Positions 23,601 through 38,600 of a DNA stretch of 64,000 bases are shown here, one piece after another; position 1 is the stretch's first letter, and each line of letters starts with the position of its first letter. The stretch is from Metellina segmentata (taxonomy: Eukaryota > Arthropoda > Arachnida > Araneae > Tetragnathidae), in assembly GCA_947359465.1 (NCBI GenBank), contig OX375882.1, forward strand, positions 53,504,509-53,568,508, given 5' to 3'. Under the pieces are notes generated by a model that saw only the letters and a list, made by a program, of their open reading frames with translations, had not been told where the DNA came from and ran no database searches. Both the position numbers and the translations under genes were made by a program.

Positions 23601-26600
23601 GTATGAAAATCCATCTTTGTGCTTGCCTGTAATTTTTTTCATTCCAGCTCTATCATTTGTTCCTATTGTGCCCTTTTGTTGTGGAAGTGGTATAATGATT
23701 CTTGAAGAAACTAACCACCTGCTGTTCAGAATACTTTACTTGTATGGCTCCAAGACAGTGCTCTATTTATATTCCTTCCACAAACAGTTCAGAGGGAGCT
23801 GCTAATGCCCAGGCATGTGCAATCACTGCAATTCTAATCATTTGCATTTCATACCCTGCTCTGCATATCCTATAAGTTTCAATTGTAATCAATTTCAATA
23901 AGTCAATAGCATTAAACATCATTCCTTCACAATGTTGCAATTTCCACAAAAGTGTATTTAAACTTATAATTTTTCTGGTTCTAATAATTTTTTCTATTTA
24001 TTATGTTATTATATATATTTATTTAAAGCTTATTTATCTTATATTCAGCTTCAAATCTAGTTCCTACTGATGAAAGAAAAGTTATATTCAAAAGAATACT
24101 TGAGACTCTTCAACATAGTAAGTTAAAGAATTTTAACTTAAGATTCATATTTTGTTCTAAATGTATAAAAAGCGTAAGGAAACAGAAATATTGATGTTCA
24201 CTTATAACTTATCTTAAATTCAATACAACAAGGAGATGCATTTTTTAAAACTTGATATTAAATTCTATGCTAACTTAATCTAATAATTAAGATTTACTTT
24301 TAACATTTCAGGTAAACCAAATGATGACTTGCAAATTATTGTTTTACAGTTACCACAATCTTTGTTCTGTGGGGTCGAAGCTGATAAGGAACGGTTCGTA
24401 AATTTTAATCTTTTGCAATAAATATTTTTCCATATACAGTCAGTATCAGTTATATAGTCACCTCAGCAGTCCAAAAAAAATCAGACCATATAAGCTGGGT
24501 GACCATATATGCAGAACAATACTACACTATTTAGTTATGGCATGATTATATTCACCTATCATAATATAAGGCTCATAAACAAATAATTAAACTTTTGAGA
24601 ACATTTTAAAAATTAATTCGCCAAGTAAAAACTACAGTAAGAAATATGCAAATTCAGGTCCTCTCCAGGGTTGTTGCAGAGACTTTTCTTCTGGTCATTC
24701 CCTGTGTTGTTCCTCGCATCAAGAAATGTTACAACAATTACTATTTAAAAAAAAAATGATAACCTCATTGAAAAGATAAAAAAACCCTGACAGATATAAC
24801 TGATAACCAGGAAAATGAAATGACTATATAAGCGGTGCACTTTAACACATGTTCCCTATTAAGTTAGACCAGGGCTCGAAATACCCAGGTGCACTGTGCA
24901 CATGAAAATATAATTGTGCACCTAATTTTTCCCCACTAGGTGCACTCAGTGCACCTTGTGCACCTAATTTAAAAACTTAGGTGCACAAGGTGCACATATA
25001 TAAAAAAATCTATTTCGAGGCCTGAGTTATACGAGACTTTAGAAAACTGACCCTATAAGCGGGGTGACCATATAGCCGGTACTGACTGTAATAGTGTTTA
25101 AAATTGAAGACCCATTTTTCACTGAGTTTTAAAATTACTATTTCTTATTAAAATCATTCTTTGGACATCAGTATACTGCATCTTGACTCAAAATTATTTT
25201 CGTCCTAAATGTATGAAACTTTGACCAGGCTCATATAATACAAGTATAGTTTTACATAGGTGTGTCTCAAGGTATGCTAGCATTAATAAAATTTACAATT
25301 TTGTGCAAACAGAATAACTAAATTTTGAAAATCTGTTTTTTTATATATTTGACACTAAAATGGAACAGAGGGAAGAAGGAAATAATTTGAGTTGGAAAAT
25401 GTTTTCTGTATTCTCTTTCATTTTCAATATTGAAATGTTATGTGTTGCAATTTATTCATAACCATGTTGCTTTAACATACATTGTACTTTATACTTTAGG
25501 TCTACTACATTGTATGTGGAATTATATAAATGTATTTCTGAATTTTCCAAGACCATTCCAGATTCTGATTTTAATAAACTTGTATGTATGTTTCTTTGTC
25601 TCTTTCTAGTTTAATACATATCATTTATGCCAATTCAACCAATTCTATCTTTATTTTTGAATCAGTTTTCCTAAAACATTTTAGAGAGACCTCTTTTGAC
25701 TCTCTCAAGTATATTGTTATTATTTAATTAGTCTTTGTGTAATAAATATCCTTGAGTACGTAAGGAAATTAAAAATTTTCAAGCCTTAAAAATAGACCAT
25801 ATCTAAGCAGTTGTAAAATCCTAATTTTCTGAAGAGAAAATTAGTTTTGGCTAAGGGTGCTTCATAAGTTCAATATTTAAAATTTTATCAGCCTTATGAC
25901 TATTTCAGAGTTTTATTGATGAATAAACATTTGGTTAAAAAGTAAAGTAAAAATTAAAAAATTTTTTTAATGAAATTCATGTTTGTGTGTGTATTTTTTT
26001 TCAGAATGACTAAAAGTTGATAATATCTAAATACATCTGTAAAAAGTTGCAGACAAATCTCAAATTTATCTTTCATTTTAGATAATAATTCATTACAAAT
26101 TGTGTTTAAGCAGGGTTCCCACGGTCCTTGAAAAGTCCTTGAATATTTTTTTCCTTACTAGGGGCCGTTGAAAGTCCTTGAAAATTACGGAATTTGGTGA
26201 AAAGTACTTGATTTTTTTAAACTAGTAGATAATTGTGTAATTTTGTCTTGCATTGGAACTTGTCCAGACTAGTTTCCTCCACAGCAGGTGTGACATTTGA
26301 GTGTCATTCTGAATGAAGCCAGTGCATTGCGCTTTGACACTACGTGATATACTAATAATGCTACGCCTAGATCGTCCATTTTCCACAGTATACTGTCCAT
26401 CTAAGTTGACACCTCTGGTCTCCGTTAAGACTGCTGCCTTGTTATGCCCGCCGCACCATGGCGTTTCACGGCCGCTAGATAACAGCACTGCTTTCTTAGG
26501 AAACCGTAGCTTTAGCAGTCTGGACATCATTAGAAACCTAGCATGCATCCAAAGAATTGAAGCCAAATGCTTTTTGCAAAAATATAAAAGTTACAGTTGG

Positions 26601-29600
26601 AATTTTTTTTTTTTTTTTTTTTTTAAGAAAATCACGTTTAAGATATTTTTCTGTTGTACAAGTTTCTGCAGATTTCAAATCCTTTGAAATTTTTACTCTA
26701 TCTTTAACGATTTTAAAGATAGGGCTTTTTTTATTCTCTAGTCTAAGTTTGTAACACCAGTCAAAACTTTTGATTTGTTTTGTTTCTCAAACAAAATAAA
26801 TCATGACAACCGTCTGTTGTAGGCAGTGGACGACAGCAAAATGAAGATTGTGTCATGTAGATCGAACCGTATGCAAGCTCCCACACTCTTCTTCTTATCA
26901 CCAAAAGAATTTATCGTATGATATTTTATCGCACGAACGAAATCCATGTGTGCAATTAGCCTGGTAGTTAGCATTAAATCAAGAAACCCTCTTTGCAACA
27001 ACAAAAAATCACAGGTTCTGTGAGAAAAGTAAATCTAAATTATAACCAAAATTGATGATAACCTTTCTTTTTTTAACTATCGTTAGTTTTAAAAAATAAT
27101 GTCTTTAAAAAAAAAATTGACATTTTCCTTTTTAATTGACAATTTTTGTGTTTGCCTTGTTTTAGGTTGTTATAAAAAATTTTAGGTCCTTGAAAAATAT
27201 TTTTTTTTTGGTTTTGAAAAGTCCTTGAATTTTTTTTGGATAAAAGAGTGGGAAGCATGTTAAGTTACTTAAAATTTTATTGTCTGAATGGTCTTTCATT
27301 TAGGTCAATAGCAAAGATCTCCAACTATTTTTCACTGTATTTTACTCATCTTTTTAATCAACAGCATTTGTATGTTTTAAGTAAATTATTTTTGCTTACA
27401 GAAGGATGATATGATGGAGTTATTTTCTTCAAGTTCAGAAGCATTGTTACTTCTGATTTCTGATGTTTGGATGTATCGGTTGAGGTATATAATTCTGAAT
27501 GTATTTCTTAATTTGTTTCCTAGCATTGATTAATTTGCTCCGTGGTGAATAAAATCAAATGGATGCAAACATTTTGCATTTACTTATCAATTTTTATTTC
27601 CACCTTTTCTATGCTTGAATTTCCAATCTTGTAACGAATAATAAAAAGCATAACTTAACTTTTGATGATAGTTTAATTTAAAATTATCTTTATTGAATAA
27701 TTCTTGTCTAAAGTATTCCATATATTTTAAGTTAGTTCCTAGTTGTGTTGATGGCAATTTAAATTCACTGATTTTGATAGTTTAATATTAAAAGCTTTTA
27801 TTTACATCTAGGTGTAGCTCCATTGAAAACTTGTATGTTTGTTGCATTAGCTTCTCACAAGAAATTGTAAAAATGAAGTCTAACATTTATCTCAAATTGT
27901 TGTTCAAAAGAATGCTCAAGTTTTTACCTCACAATAAAAAGGTATGATTTGAATTTCTTTGTTGTATATGTTATGTGTGAAAAGTTCTCAAGTTTGAAAA
28001 GAAGCTGAAAATAAAAATCTTTGATGTAGATTAAGGTAGAAAATGAAAACTATGTCAATAATGGTTTGTCATTTTTTTAAGACTTGAAGTCTAAGTTATG
28101 TTATATTCCATATTGTTATTTTATTTTGGTTTTGTCTAACTATATTCTCTTTCTGAATTACTTCAATGACAATTTACTTCCAAAAACTTTCTAGAAAAAA
28201 TCAGTTGAAACTAAAATGAAGTTTCAGATTGGCAGTTTGCATATTTTAACAACCAGTCTGGTTAACACACCACTCTAACGGCCGTATTCACAAGTCCGAG
28301 TTAGCTCGCGAATCAATGATAATCCCTGGGTTATCGAAAAAGCTATATTCACAATTCTTGATCCGTGGTTTAAACCATCGTTTTGTTGTTACATTTTGAT
28401 CCTCCGAAATCGGCAAGTTAACTTGCGAGTAACAGTTAACGCATGCACAGTACTATCTTTTTGCAAAGGAAGCGAGCTAAGCAAAATGGATGACACATTT
28501 CATTCTATGCTATATTACAGTATTCTTGCAACAACATGCATTTAACTGTTCTTATATGAATCAGAACAAAAATGTGATTACATTTTCTATAAAATAGATG
28601 TGTTCTGATTTGAACTATATTCTGAGTGGCCAGAGTAGAACCCAATGAGAGAGCGAATGGTAGAATATGACCATGATAGATGCAAATTCGTCATAGAATA
28701 AAAATTATTCCCTTGATTTATTATGAATGAAAGAAAATTTTCGACAATGAAAGTTACTTTTCACACTACCAACACACACCCATACTGACAAGTACAAAGA
28801 TAATTGGATTACATTAATTTGTCAAGACATTGTGTACAATTCTTTCTTGCAAAATTTAGGTTTCCATAAAAATCCAATTTGAAATGAAATAACTTTGCAT
28901 TTCTTTTCTCAAATCTAAATTAAAATGCTGTATGTGTTCTATTTAATCACAATTTGGAATCAATTCTACGGTGAAGTACATGCTTGATCAGTATGAATGC
29001 AGATTCAAGCTTCGTAACCAATATAAACAATATCACGTGATTGTAAGGCGACGGTAGTGGCCAATCACAGCGAGCGTCTCATTTTAATCCCTGGATCACT
29101 TAACCTGCCGTTTGAGAATACGGTTCTTGATAATCTGCGTGTTAACTCTTACCCGCGGATCAACTGATCCTTGAGTTAATGTGAGACTTGTTAATTTGGC
29201 TGTTAGTCTTGAGGGTTACTACTCGAATGAGGTTATCATCTCCTGGATGACATTTGACCACTTGCCCGAGTAGCCACTTGCCTGGAGGTAGATTATCTTC
29301 CTTGATGAGGACGAGATCGCCTAGTTGGATGTTTTAATGAGTTTTTTGCCATTTAGGTCTCTGTTGAAGCCTTGCCAAATATTTGATTTGCCATCGCTTC
29401 CAAAATATTTGTGTTAATCGCTGTAGATTTAGCCATCTGTTTAGTTGATTCTCTTCAAGTTGCAGGAGACTCGACTCAAGTGGTGATTTTAAAGAGTTTC
29501 CAATAAGGAAATGTCCGGGTGTAAGGGGTCTCAGTTCATCTGGATCAGATAAAATCACAGAAATTGGACAAGAGTTTAAAATTCCTTCAATTTGGATGAG

Positions 29601-32600
29601 GATTGTTCACACCTCTTCATATGTCAAATGAGCATTTAAGTGATGTTTAGCCTATTTGCTCCAGCCTCCCACAGTCCATTGATATGAGGTGCAGAAGGAG
29701 AAATGAAGTGCCACGTGATCTTGTCATTTGCAATAATTTCGTCTGCTCGCCTATGAATACTCGTAATAGTCTTTTATAAATCAGAATTTAGGATAGAAGA
29801 CGTGCCTTTAAAACTGGTAGCCTGGTCAATATAAATGTCCAAACACAAACCTCTACGAGATGTGAATCGATAAAGTGTTGCAATAATTGCCTCTAATGTG
29901 AGATTAGTCACTAGTTCAAGGTGAAGGATTTTGATGCTTGGGCAGAAGAATAAAGCTACGTAAGCTTTATACATTGGAGCGTTACGTCTTTTTCTTGTTT
30001 TTATTTGTAAGGGTCATAAATAATCTATTTCAGTATGATCAAATACTTGAGATTTATTGACTCTTGGGGCTGGAAGGTTGCCCATACATAAGTTCAGAAA
30101 CTTTAGCCTTTAGCTTCCAACAGGTTATACACTTGTGTATCATGACTTTTATCGTGTTTCTAGCATTTATAATCCAGAATTCTCTTCTTATTGTGCTTAG
30201 GACCAATTGCAGGCCACCATGCAAAGTTTCAGCATGGGCCTTTTCAGTAATTTAGCCAGAAAACTTTTACTGCAAAGAATAATGGGGCTTTTTTCAGAAA
30301 ACTTTTAATCAGAGTTCTTTAAATGACCACCAACTCTTTAGTATTCCAGTTTTTCGATAAAAGGTGTAATGTTAATAACTTGCTTTCAGAAGATAACAAA
30401 TTTTTATTCCTAAGATTTTCAATATCTTTGTGGAAATCTTGGTTTTTGGAGAGAATTTTCAATCTCCTTCACAGTTAAATTGGGGAAAATTCGATCTTGC
30501 TTAGATAAACGACAGTTACAATAGGCTGTCACTGATTAACTTAGTAATCAAGGAGAGTTTTGTGATAAAATCATATTCTCTATTCGATGAGGTATGAAAA
30601 AATTTCTCACCTTTCTTCTTTCAAGTGTTGGGGGTTTGGGGCAAATACTTTTTGGCCATTCACTTGATAGTTGAACTAACCATTTTAGGCTATTCCACCA
30701 AAGAGAAAGGGTTTTCAGCTCACTCAAGGATACTCCTTGGGTTGCCATGTCCACAGGATTTTGTGCAGAAGGAATGTATCGCAAGGATGCATTGATTGTA
30801 GAGTGTATTTCTCTATATCGGTTTCCTGCAAAAGTTTTCCTTCCAGAAGGGTGATCTTTAAGAAAGCATAGAACTATTGTTGAATCTGTCCAAGCAAAAA
30901 TGTTAGTTGGAGTTTTCCTTAGAACTGAAAGAGTTTAGAAAGTAGTTTAGATAGTAAAGCAACACAACACAATTCTAGTCTTGGAAGAGATATTTGCTTT
31001 AGTGGGGCAACTCTAGTTTTAGCTATAAGAATTCAAGTAAGGGTATGCTTTACTCGAAGGATCACAGAATCCATGCAGTTCGAATTCTGAATTTTCATGT
31101 GATGTAAATTATATCCATCTCGGTATGGTGATTTGATCCTTTGCAAGAAAGTTTTTGGTGATTTCCAACCACTGTTGGTGGAGAGAGTGGCAGATTTTCA
31201 TCCCAAGTTAACCCTGTCAGCCATAAACTTTGTATTAAAATCTTTCCCGTTTTAAGTATAGGTGCAATCCATCCAAGTGGATCATAGAATTTACTAATAT
31301 CAGATTAAAATCTTCTTTTAGTCAAATTGGTTGTTGATAGAGTGTATTTCATAACGTAACGTAGGGCGTCAGCTTCAAGTTTCCATAACAATCCAAGTGT
31401 TTTAATTTGATTGTCGTTGTGAATTTCTTTGAAATCTTGTATTTCTCTATCTTTACTATGAATAGATTTTAATGTAAGTGGATAATTACTGATCCACTTG
31501 CTCAAACAATGATTAAAGGGATGGCAAAAGTCTCAGATGATGCTGGTCAGCAAAGGCAGACTGTAAAAAATGCACATTCTTCTCTTGAGAAGAAAAAGAC
31601 AAAATTAATTTCAGACTTTTTGAAGAAAAAAAATCAGACAATCTTTTAAAGAAAAGGAAGAAATTCTTCAAGCTATGTCAAAAATGAACAACATATTTAA
31701 AAATCCTTATTACAGTTTTTTTTGTTTACTATGTTTTTAATTGAAGAAAATAAATAACCTTCCAACAAAAGAAAAGAAAAATATAGGGGTGGCTGGGGAA
31801 GATCTTTTTCTTTTCAATCTTTATACTTGAATATATTTTGCATTATTGGAATATATTTTGCATTATTGTTATTTGTCACTTATTGTCACTTTTTTTTGTT
31901 CGATTAGTCACTTTTGTCACATCTTAAAACTTACAACCCCTGTAAGTAGCAAAGTAATTAAAAAAGCTTTTAGAATCTGTTTTACTGTCAGGACAATTCC
32001 AGATGAAATGCCAAGCATTTGCGCGGATTTTAACCATAAGTCTGTCAAATCAAGTTGACTGCTTGGAAATATTCCCCCCTGTGTAATATGAATGTGATGA
32101 GCAAACTGCTCCTATAAAGACTTCCAGAATAATCCACATCGTCTTTAGCCCCAGTTCATTTAAGGCATACCTTTGTTTTGTAAGAATAAAATAACAAATA
32201 AGGTAACTGCATTATTATGACTTCAGTGCATCACAGTTTTGCTTCAAATATCCAAGCAATGTAGGCAACTAACTGAGATGGCTGATTTTGCAAAATTACA
32301 GATACTTACCAAGGATGACTTTCCCCCTCAGGCTAAAAAAATAAAAATGGTAAATTTTGTGCCTACTCTTTGATCCTCTAATCCATATACTCAATGGCCC
32401 TGCAATGTACAAAATCCTACATTTTTTATGCAAGGGGTACAAGTGATGTTTACAGAGCATGATTATCATCTGACTAAAAATGAGACAGATTAACTAGCAT
32501 TCAAATGTTAAGTCCCATAGACGACGTCTAAAAAAATAGTTTTTTTTTCGATATACCCAAAACCCCTTGGGCGAATTAAACAAAAAAACGTTTCTTGGTG

Positions 32601-35600
32601 CAAGGGCATAACCTAAGTCGACTGGTAGTGACAAAAATTCGATATCTCTAACCTTTTGTCTGTAAATAGCAGTTGTATTTGACAATGTGTCAAAAATGTC
32701 TCCTTTTCAAGAATGGAGACGATTTAGCGATTTGTGATTGAATTTACCGACGAAATTCTTTCATCCTATACAGAGTAAAAAAAATCAGTATTTTTATACC
32801 ATTTTATTAGAAACCTATTTATTCAATAATTTGAATTTGTTGGTCCCTTCGTACCTATCAGTGGCCTCAACTGCAATGCTACAATTTATATTTATAAGTC
32901 TTTTCACAATTTCCACTGGGAATGAAATCTGTTTAGTGATGATTTTATTTTTGCTCAAATGACAATTTAATCACCATAAACTTTATTGAATAACTCATTT
33001 TTGATATAAGAAATGACATAGCGAAATTGATTTATGCTACCAGTTTTCTATTTGTATGTCTTAACCTTTACGCTGCTGTGCTTAGATTTTTCAATCGTCT
33101 CACAGAACGGCTCTTTGGCCTGACTCTCCGAGCCCCCTTACCTATTTACCAAACTGGAGTGATAGGGCAGTGAGTGGCATTTACGACTGACGCTTTCCTT
33201 TCGTAGTATTGTGTGGTGTATCATTTGGCGTGAGAAGAGATATCACCGAAGTGGCTTTCTGCTTTTCCCAAAGTGTTCACACCTCATGATCTGCAGGGTA
33301 GGGGGCACCGAACAAAGGCGGGACCCTCTAGAAGGTTAGTCGCTGACAGCTCGTAAATGATGATCGATGCCGGCGGTCACTTAAAAGGGGATAACATCCA
33401 CAATACAGATCTATACTATGCCGCTGTTGCAAACTAAATTTTAGTGGCAAAAATTGTTTACCTGCTGCAGCATAAAAGGTAAATTCTGTTCATAAAGTTT
33501 TCATAAATATTTCTATTCAGGAAAATTCATGCACAGAATAATTTATTGCTTTGATTTTATGTCCACACTTTTTATAATTTTGATTTTTTTTTTCAGTTTC
33601 AACTATTAGATTGTAGTGGAGATCTGAAGTGTCTGCTTGATGACAACCAAAGAGTATGTCATAGTTTTGCAGTTCCACAGACTTTTGGAACCCAACCAGA
33701 AACTACTCCTAATTATAAGAATATAATTGCACTAGTATGTATCTCTACTATTATAAAATAAAGTCTGTGTGTGTCTGTTATATGGAGGTGTCCAGATGCA
33801 TCTATAGCACTTTCATTAGTGAAATTTGGCACACATGTAGTCCTAAAGGTGGCTGAATGGACCTTGAAGTGTGAATTTTAAAATTCATTCTAGAACATTT
33901 TAAAATTAATTTATTAGCTTTTTTCCCTGACTGTTCTTCATTTCTTTGGAAGTGTGCTAGGTTTCCAATGATGTCTCTGACTGCTAAAGGATTGTTCTGT
34001 TTGATTTGAGTCATGTGATTGAATGTTATTTTTTCATTCACGGAATCTATTTGTTTCTTGTTTTTTCTTTCTTTAGTCCAAGTTTCTATCTTTGTGATCG
34101 TTAAAGATAGAGTAAAAATTTCAGCGTATTTGAAATCTGTTGAAAATTTTACACAAGATCAATACCTTCCTTAAATGAGATTTTCTTGAATTTTTTACTT
34201 ATTATTGTAACTTTTATATTTTTTTAATACGAATTTGGCTGCATTTGATGGAGATACTCATTATGAACACAAAAAGGACTATTTGATGTTTTCTATCTTT
34301 GCGATCGTTAAAGATAGAGTAAAAATTTCAATGTATTTGAAATCTGCGGAAAATGTTACATCAGATCATTACCTCAGGTAGTCCATATTTTATGCGAAGC
34401 CCGAATTCTGACCCTCGCAATGTTGTACTGACCTGCTTGTTGAAAATAATACGGATTGCTTTACAAATCATATTGCGTAATCAAATGAAATTTCTTTGTT
34501 CATGTAATCAATGTGATATAAAAAGTGTTTACTTAGTTAGATTAAAATATACTTAACAACTAAACTAATTCAAAGTTTGTGCTTTTTAAAGTTGTTAAGA
34601 ACAACTTGTTTGGGTGTCTCAAACTGTCCCACTTTTGATCTTAAATTTTGTCAGATACTTTTTCATGGTACCTTTTCAAAACTTAATAATTTCAATTGTG
34701 ATTACTGTTTTCTCAAAGAACTTAATTTCGATTTATTTCGAAATATGACACATCAAATTAAATTCCTAGCATTTTCAATATATTTATTATTTTTCCTCAA
34801 ACTAACCTAAAACTGCATTTACAAACTAATTTGAATAATAACCTTTGTTAAAAATACATAGCATGTTAAGATATAATATATGACTATACAGTTTTAAACA
34901 ATTTCTTTTGTTTTATATCCTTTCAACATATAAAATTTTGCTGTTTTCAGATTGATGAATTAAAAAAGCCTGTCACAAACGAAGAACAAAAATTAGTACA
35001 GAAAGCAATCTGTATTTTGGAGTTATTTTCACTATTTGTTGATGTTGCCCAAAATGAGGACATCCTGAAGGTAATATGAAGATTTTGACATGTTTTTAGT
35101 TTTCATGTCTTTTGTTATATTTGTTGAAACAAGGTCATCTCAAGATGGAATTTGTCTGCAGTGCATTTCGCTTGTGCCTTTTAATATACCTCAAAGCAAG
35201 GATTCTTAATCTTTCTAAGTGTTATGAAGAATATCACAAAGAGCTTGATTTTTATGACCTAAAATTGATGAAAAATTCCATATGAAAAGTACAAATCATA
35301 CCCAATAAATATAATTACCTATAATGTTAATTTATATTTCCTTCCAAAAATTATTTTAATAAAAGAGGTGTATGAAACAACAAAAGAATACAAAAAGTAA
35401 TGATTAAATGCTTCGATTTCTGTTGTCAGCTGAAAATCTTTGTTTAAATAACACATTATTTAAAAAATAAAACGAATAAAAGAGGAATGTAGATTATTAT
35501 TTTTTTAACCATTTCTATGTCAAACTAAATATACTCTTAAGAACACAGTTTAACTTCTTGTTTATTCACCAAACTGGGTTCCTATATTGTTGACCAAAAA

Positions 35601-38600
35601 TATCCTTTCCAAAGAAAACAAAACAATGACAAAATTGCAACTCAAAATTCTCTGACAGTTCTTGCATCAAACTGAATAAAATGGTCATGTGAAATGGCTG
35701 TTAAAAAACATATCTTTGTATTCTCTAATCAAGCAAATTATATTTATTCACTCGTTGTAAAAAATGTTTTAAAAGACCATTCCATGCTCAGAAATCCACA
35801 TTTGAATAAGAAAATAAATTTAATGGGATGTTTGTTACAGATGTAGAATTTTCTTGGGTGGCCATTTCTATGTATTATACTAGAAAAAATGAAAGTATGT
35901 TTGAGCAGTTTATTTTTGTAATGGAAATACCACATTTTACAATTGAGAAAGTGGCTGAAACAGGGTTCCCACGGTCCTTGAAAGTCCTTGAATTTTGTTT
36001 TCCGAACTAGGGGCCCTTGAAAGTCCTTGAAAATTACGAAACTTGGTAAAAAGTCCTTGAAAGTACTTGATTTTTTTTGACTAGTACATAATTGCGTTGG
36101 AATTTGTGTCCAAACTAGTTTCCTTCACGGCAGGTGCGCAATTTGAGCGTCATTCTGAAGTGTTACGTGTTTTGACACCATGTTTTATATATATGAACAA
36201 CCATAATGGGTGATGTATACATGAACCACATGATATGTATATATGAACACACAAGGTCATACACCATGTTTCATTGACGCGTCATCCCATCGCTTTTTTG
36301 CATACAAACATGAAAGAGTTCCGCCTCTTTGAACATTTCTTAAAATTGTCTCGGGGATTGATGAAGAAATACAAAGAAAATATTAAGATTTTTGAAGGGG
36401 GTCACTGTTTTTTTTATTTTTATTTTTATATTATTAAAGAAATTATACAATTGACGTCGTACGTTCAAGAATGAAAACTTAACAGTTTAGGATACTGAAT
36501 TATACGTTTTCGTAAAACGAAGAAGTTTCTTCAAGCACATTCGGGCTTTGCATGAAATTCGGACTACCTGAGGTATCAATCTGGTGTAAAATTTTCCGCG
36601 GACTTCAAACCTGTTAAAATGTTTGCTCTATTTTTAACGATCGCGAAGACAGAAAACCTCTAATAGACATTTTTTGTGTTCGTAATGAATATCTTCGTCA
36701 AATGTGGCCGAATTCGTATTGTGAAAATATAAAAGTTACAATTGAAAAATTGTTTATTTACAGAAAAGCACATTTAAGGTATCCTTGTAAAATTTTCTAC
36801 AGATTTCAAATCCGATGAAATTTTTACTATCTTTAACGATTGTGAAGATAGAAACTTGGACCAGAGAATAAAAAAGCCGTAACACAGCAGTCGAAACTTT
36901 GGATTTGTTTTGTTTCTCAAACAAAATAAACCACGACAGCCATCTGCTGTAGTGGCCGTGGACGAGAGCAAAATGAAAACGGAGATTGTGTCGTGTGTCG
37001 ATCGAACCATGTGCAAGCTCCCATACTCTTCTTCGTGCCACCAAAGAAATTATCGTACGATATTTTACCGCACGACCGAAATTGATATGTGTGCAAATAG
37101 CCTAATAGTTAGCATTGAGACGATAAGCCCACTTTTCAAAAAAATTCACAGGTTCTGTGATAAAATAAAATCCAAATTATAACCAATATTGATGACAACC
37201 TTTCCTCTTTTCTTTAACTGTCAGTAGTTTTAAAAAAAGTTTTAAAAAAATATATATATATATATATATTAATATTAAATTATTTTTTTTAATTGACAAT
37301 TTTTGCACGTGCTTTGTTTTAGGTCGCTATAAAAAATTTTAGGTCCTTGAAAAAAATATTTTTGGTTTTGAAAAGTCCTTAAAAGTCCTTGAATTTTTTT
37401 TGGACAAAGGCGTGGGAACCATGTGAAATATTTATTTCTGTAGTTTAAAATTTCATAAACATTTTTGCAAATTTCAGCCCAGTTATCTATTAAAACCTTG
37501 TAGTGTAAATTATGGCTAGAAAAGTATTTTTAAAGTTGTTAGGTTTCCAGTTCTCATTTTGATTTTGTTTTACATGTTTTCATATTTTAATCAAACTAAA
37601 ATTATTTATAGTTTTCTGAATTAGCCCTGATTCTGTTTGAAACAGAAATTTATGAGATCCAGATTGCTGTGCTGACATTTTTAAAGGCAATAAAACGAAA
37701 GCAGCTAACAAAAAATTGCCAAAAAGTAAGCAGCTTTGTTACTTTATTTTATTAAAAATTTATTTTAACTAATTTTCTCTATATTTTTTAAGAAATTTGG
37801 ATATAGATAAAAATAAGACAAATTTATAAACTAAATGTCATCTTTATGAGCTATTAGCCTCATCTATATTTTAATTTGTTTTCCATCACTACATTTTTCA
37901 ATTAAAAATAGGTTAAAAGGTTTAAATTTGTAAAACTATAAATGCCACTATTGTAGGACATTCACTTTTTAATTTTCTAGTTTTTAGCATTCTATATAAT
38001 TTGTTTCTAGCTAATCTCCAAAGTTTATCATTGCATAGATAGTTGCAATGTAAAATTTGACATTTTTAGGACTTGCTATTTTACCATTACCATTTAATTT
38101 ATTTCTAAGCTTATGGGTGATATCAGTTTTGATATTACAATTAAAATTATTTCTCTTTAGTTTCAGGAAACAACACATAGTCTTACAGCACTATTGACAG
38201 AAGCTCTTAAAAGTTCAAACTACATAGTTAGACATGAAGCAATTAATACATATAGTAATATTGCATACTCAACTCCTCATCCTGAAATCTTTGGAAACAT
38301 AGCTGTTAATGCTTCTGAATTAATCCCACTGGCAACATCATGTTTGAATAAAGTAAGTGAATACTTTTGCCTATTGTTTTAGTCATTTAAATAAAAATAT
38401 TAAATGCTGTTTTATTGCTACGTACGTTTCCTACTACAGAAATGAAATATTTTGTGATTCACTGAAACCAATATATTTTAGGTTCCAGTTACAGGATTTT
38501 TATCAGAAAATGAAAGAATGAAATATTTACAAACTCAGCTTCGGGTTTCTGCCATTCAGAGAAGACCTCGGGTGTTTTCAGACAATTGCAGAAAGATTTT

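Noticed and set aside
31507..33440. A single inverted copy of the element at 46962-49033
   Set aside because: The two matching blocks occur in the wrong order for one simple inverted copy, so they are listed as separate fragments.
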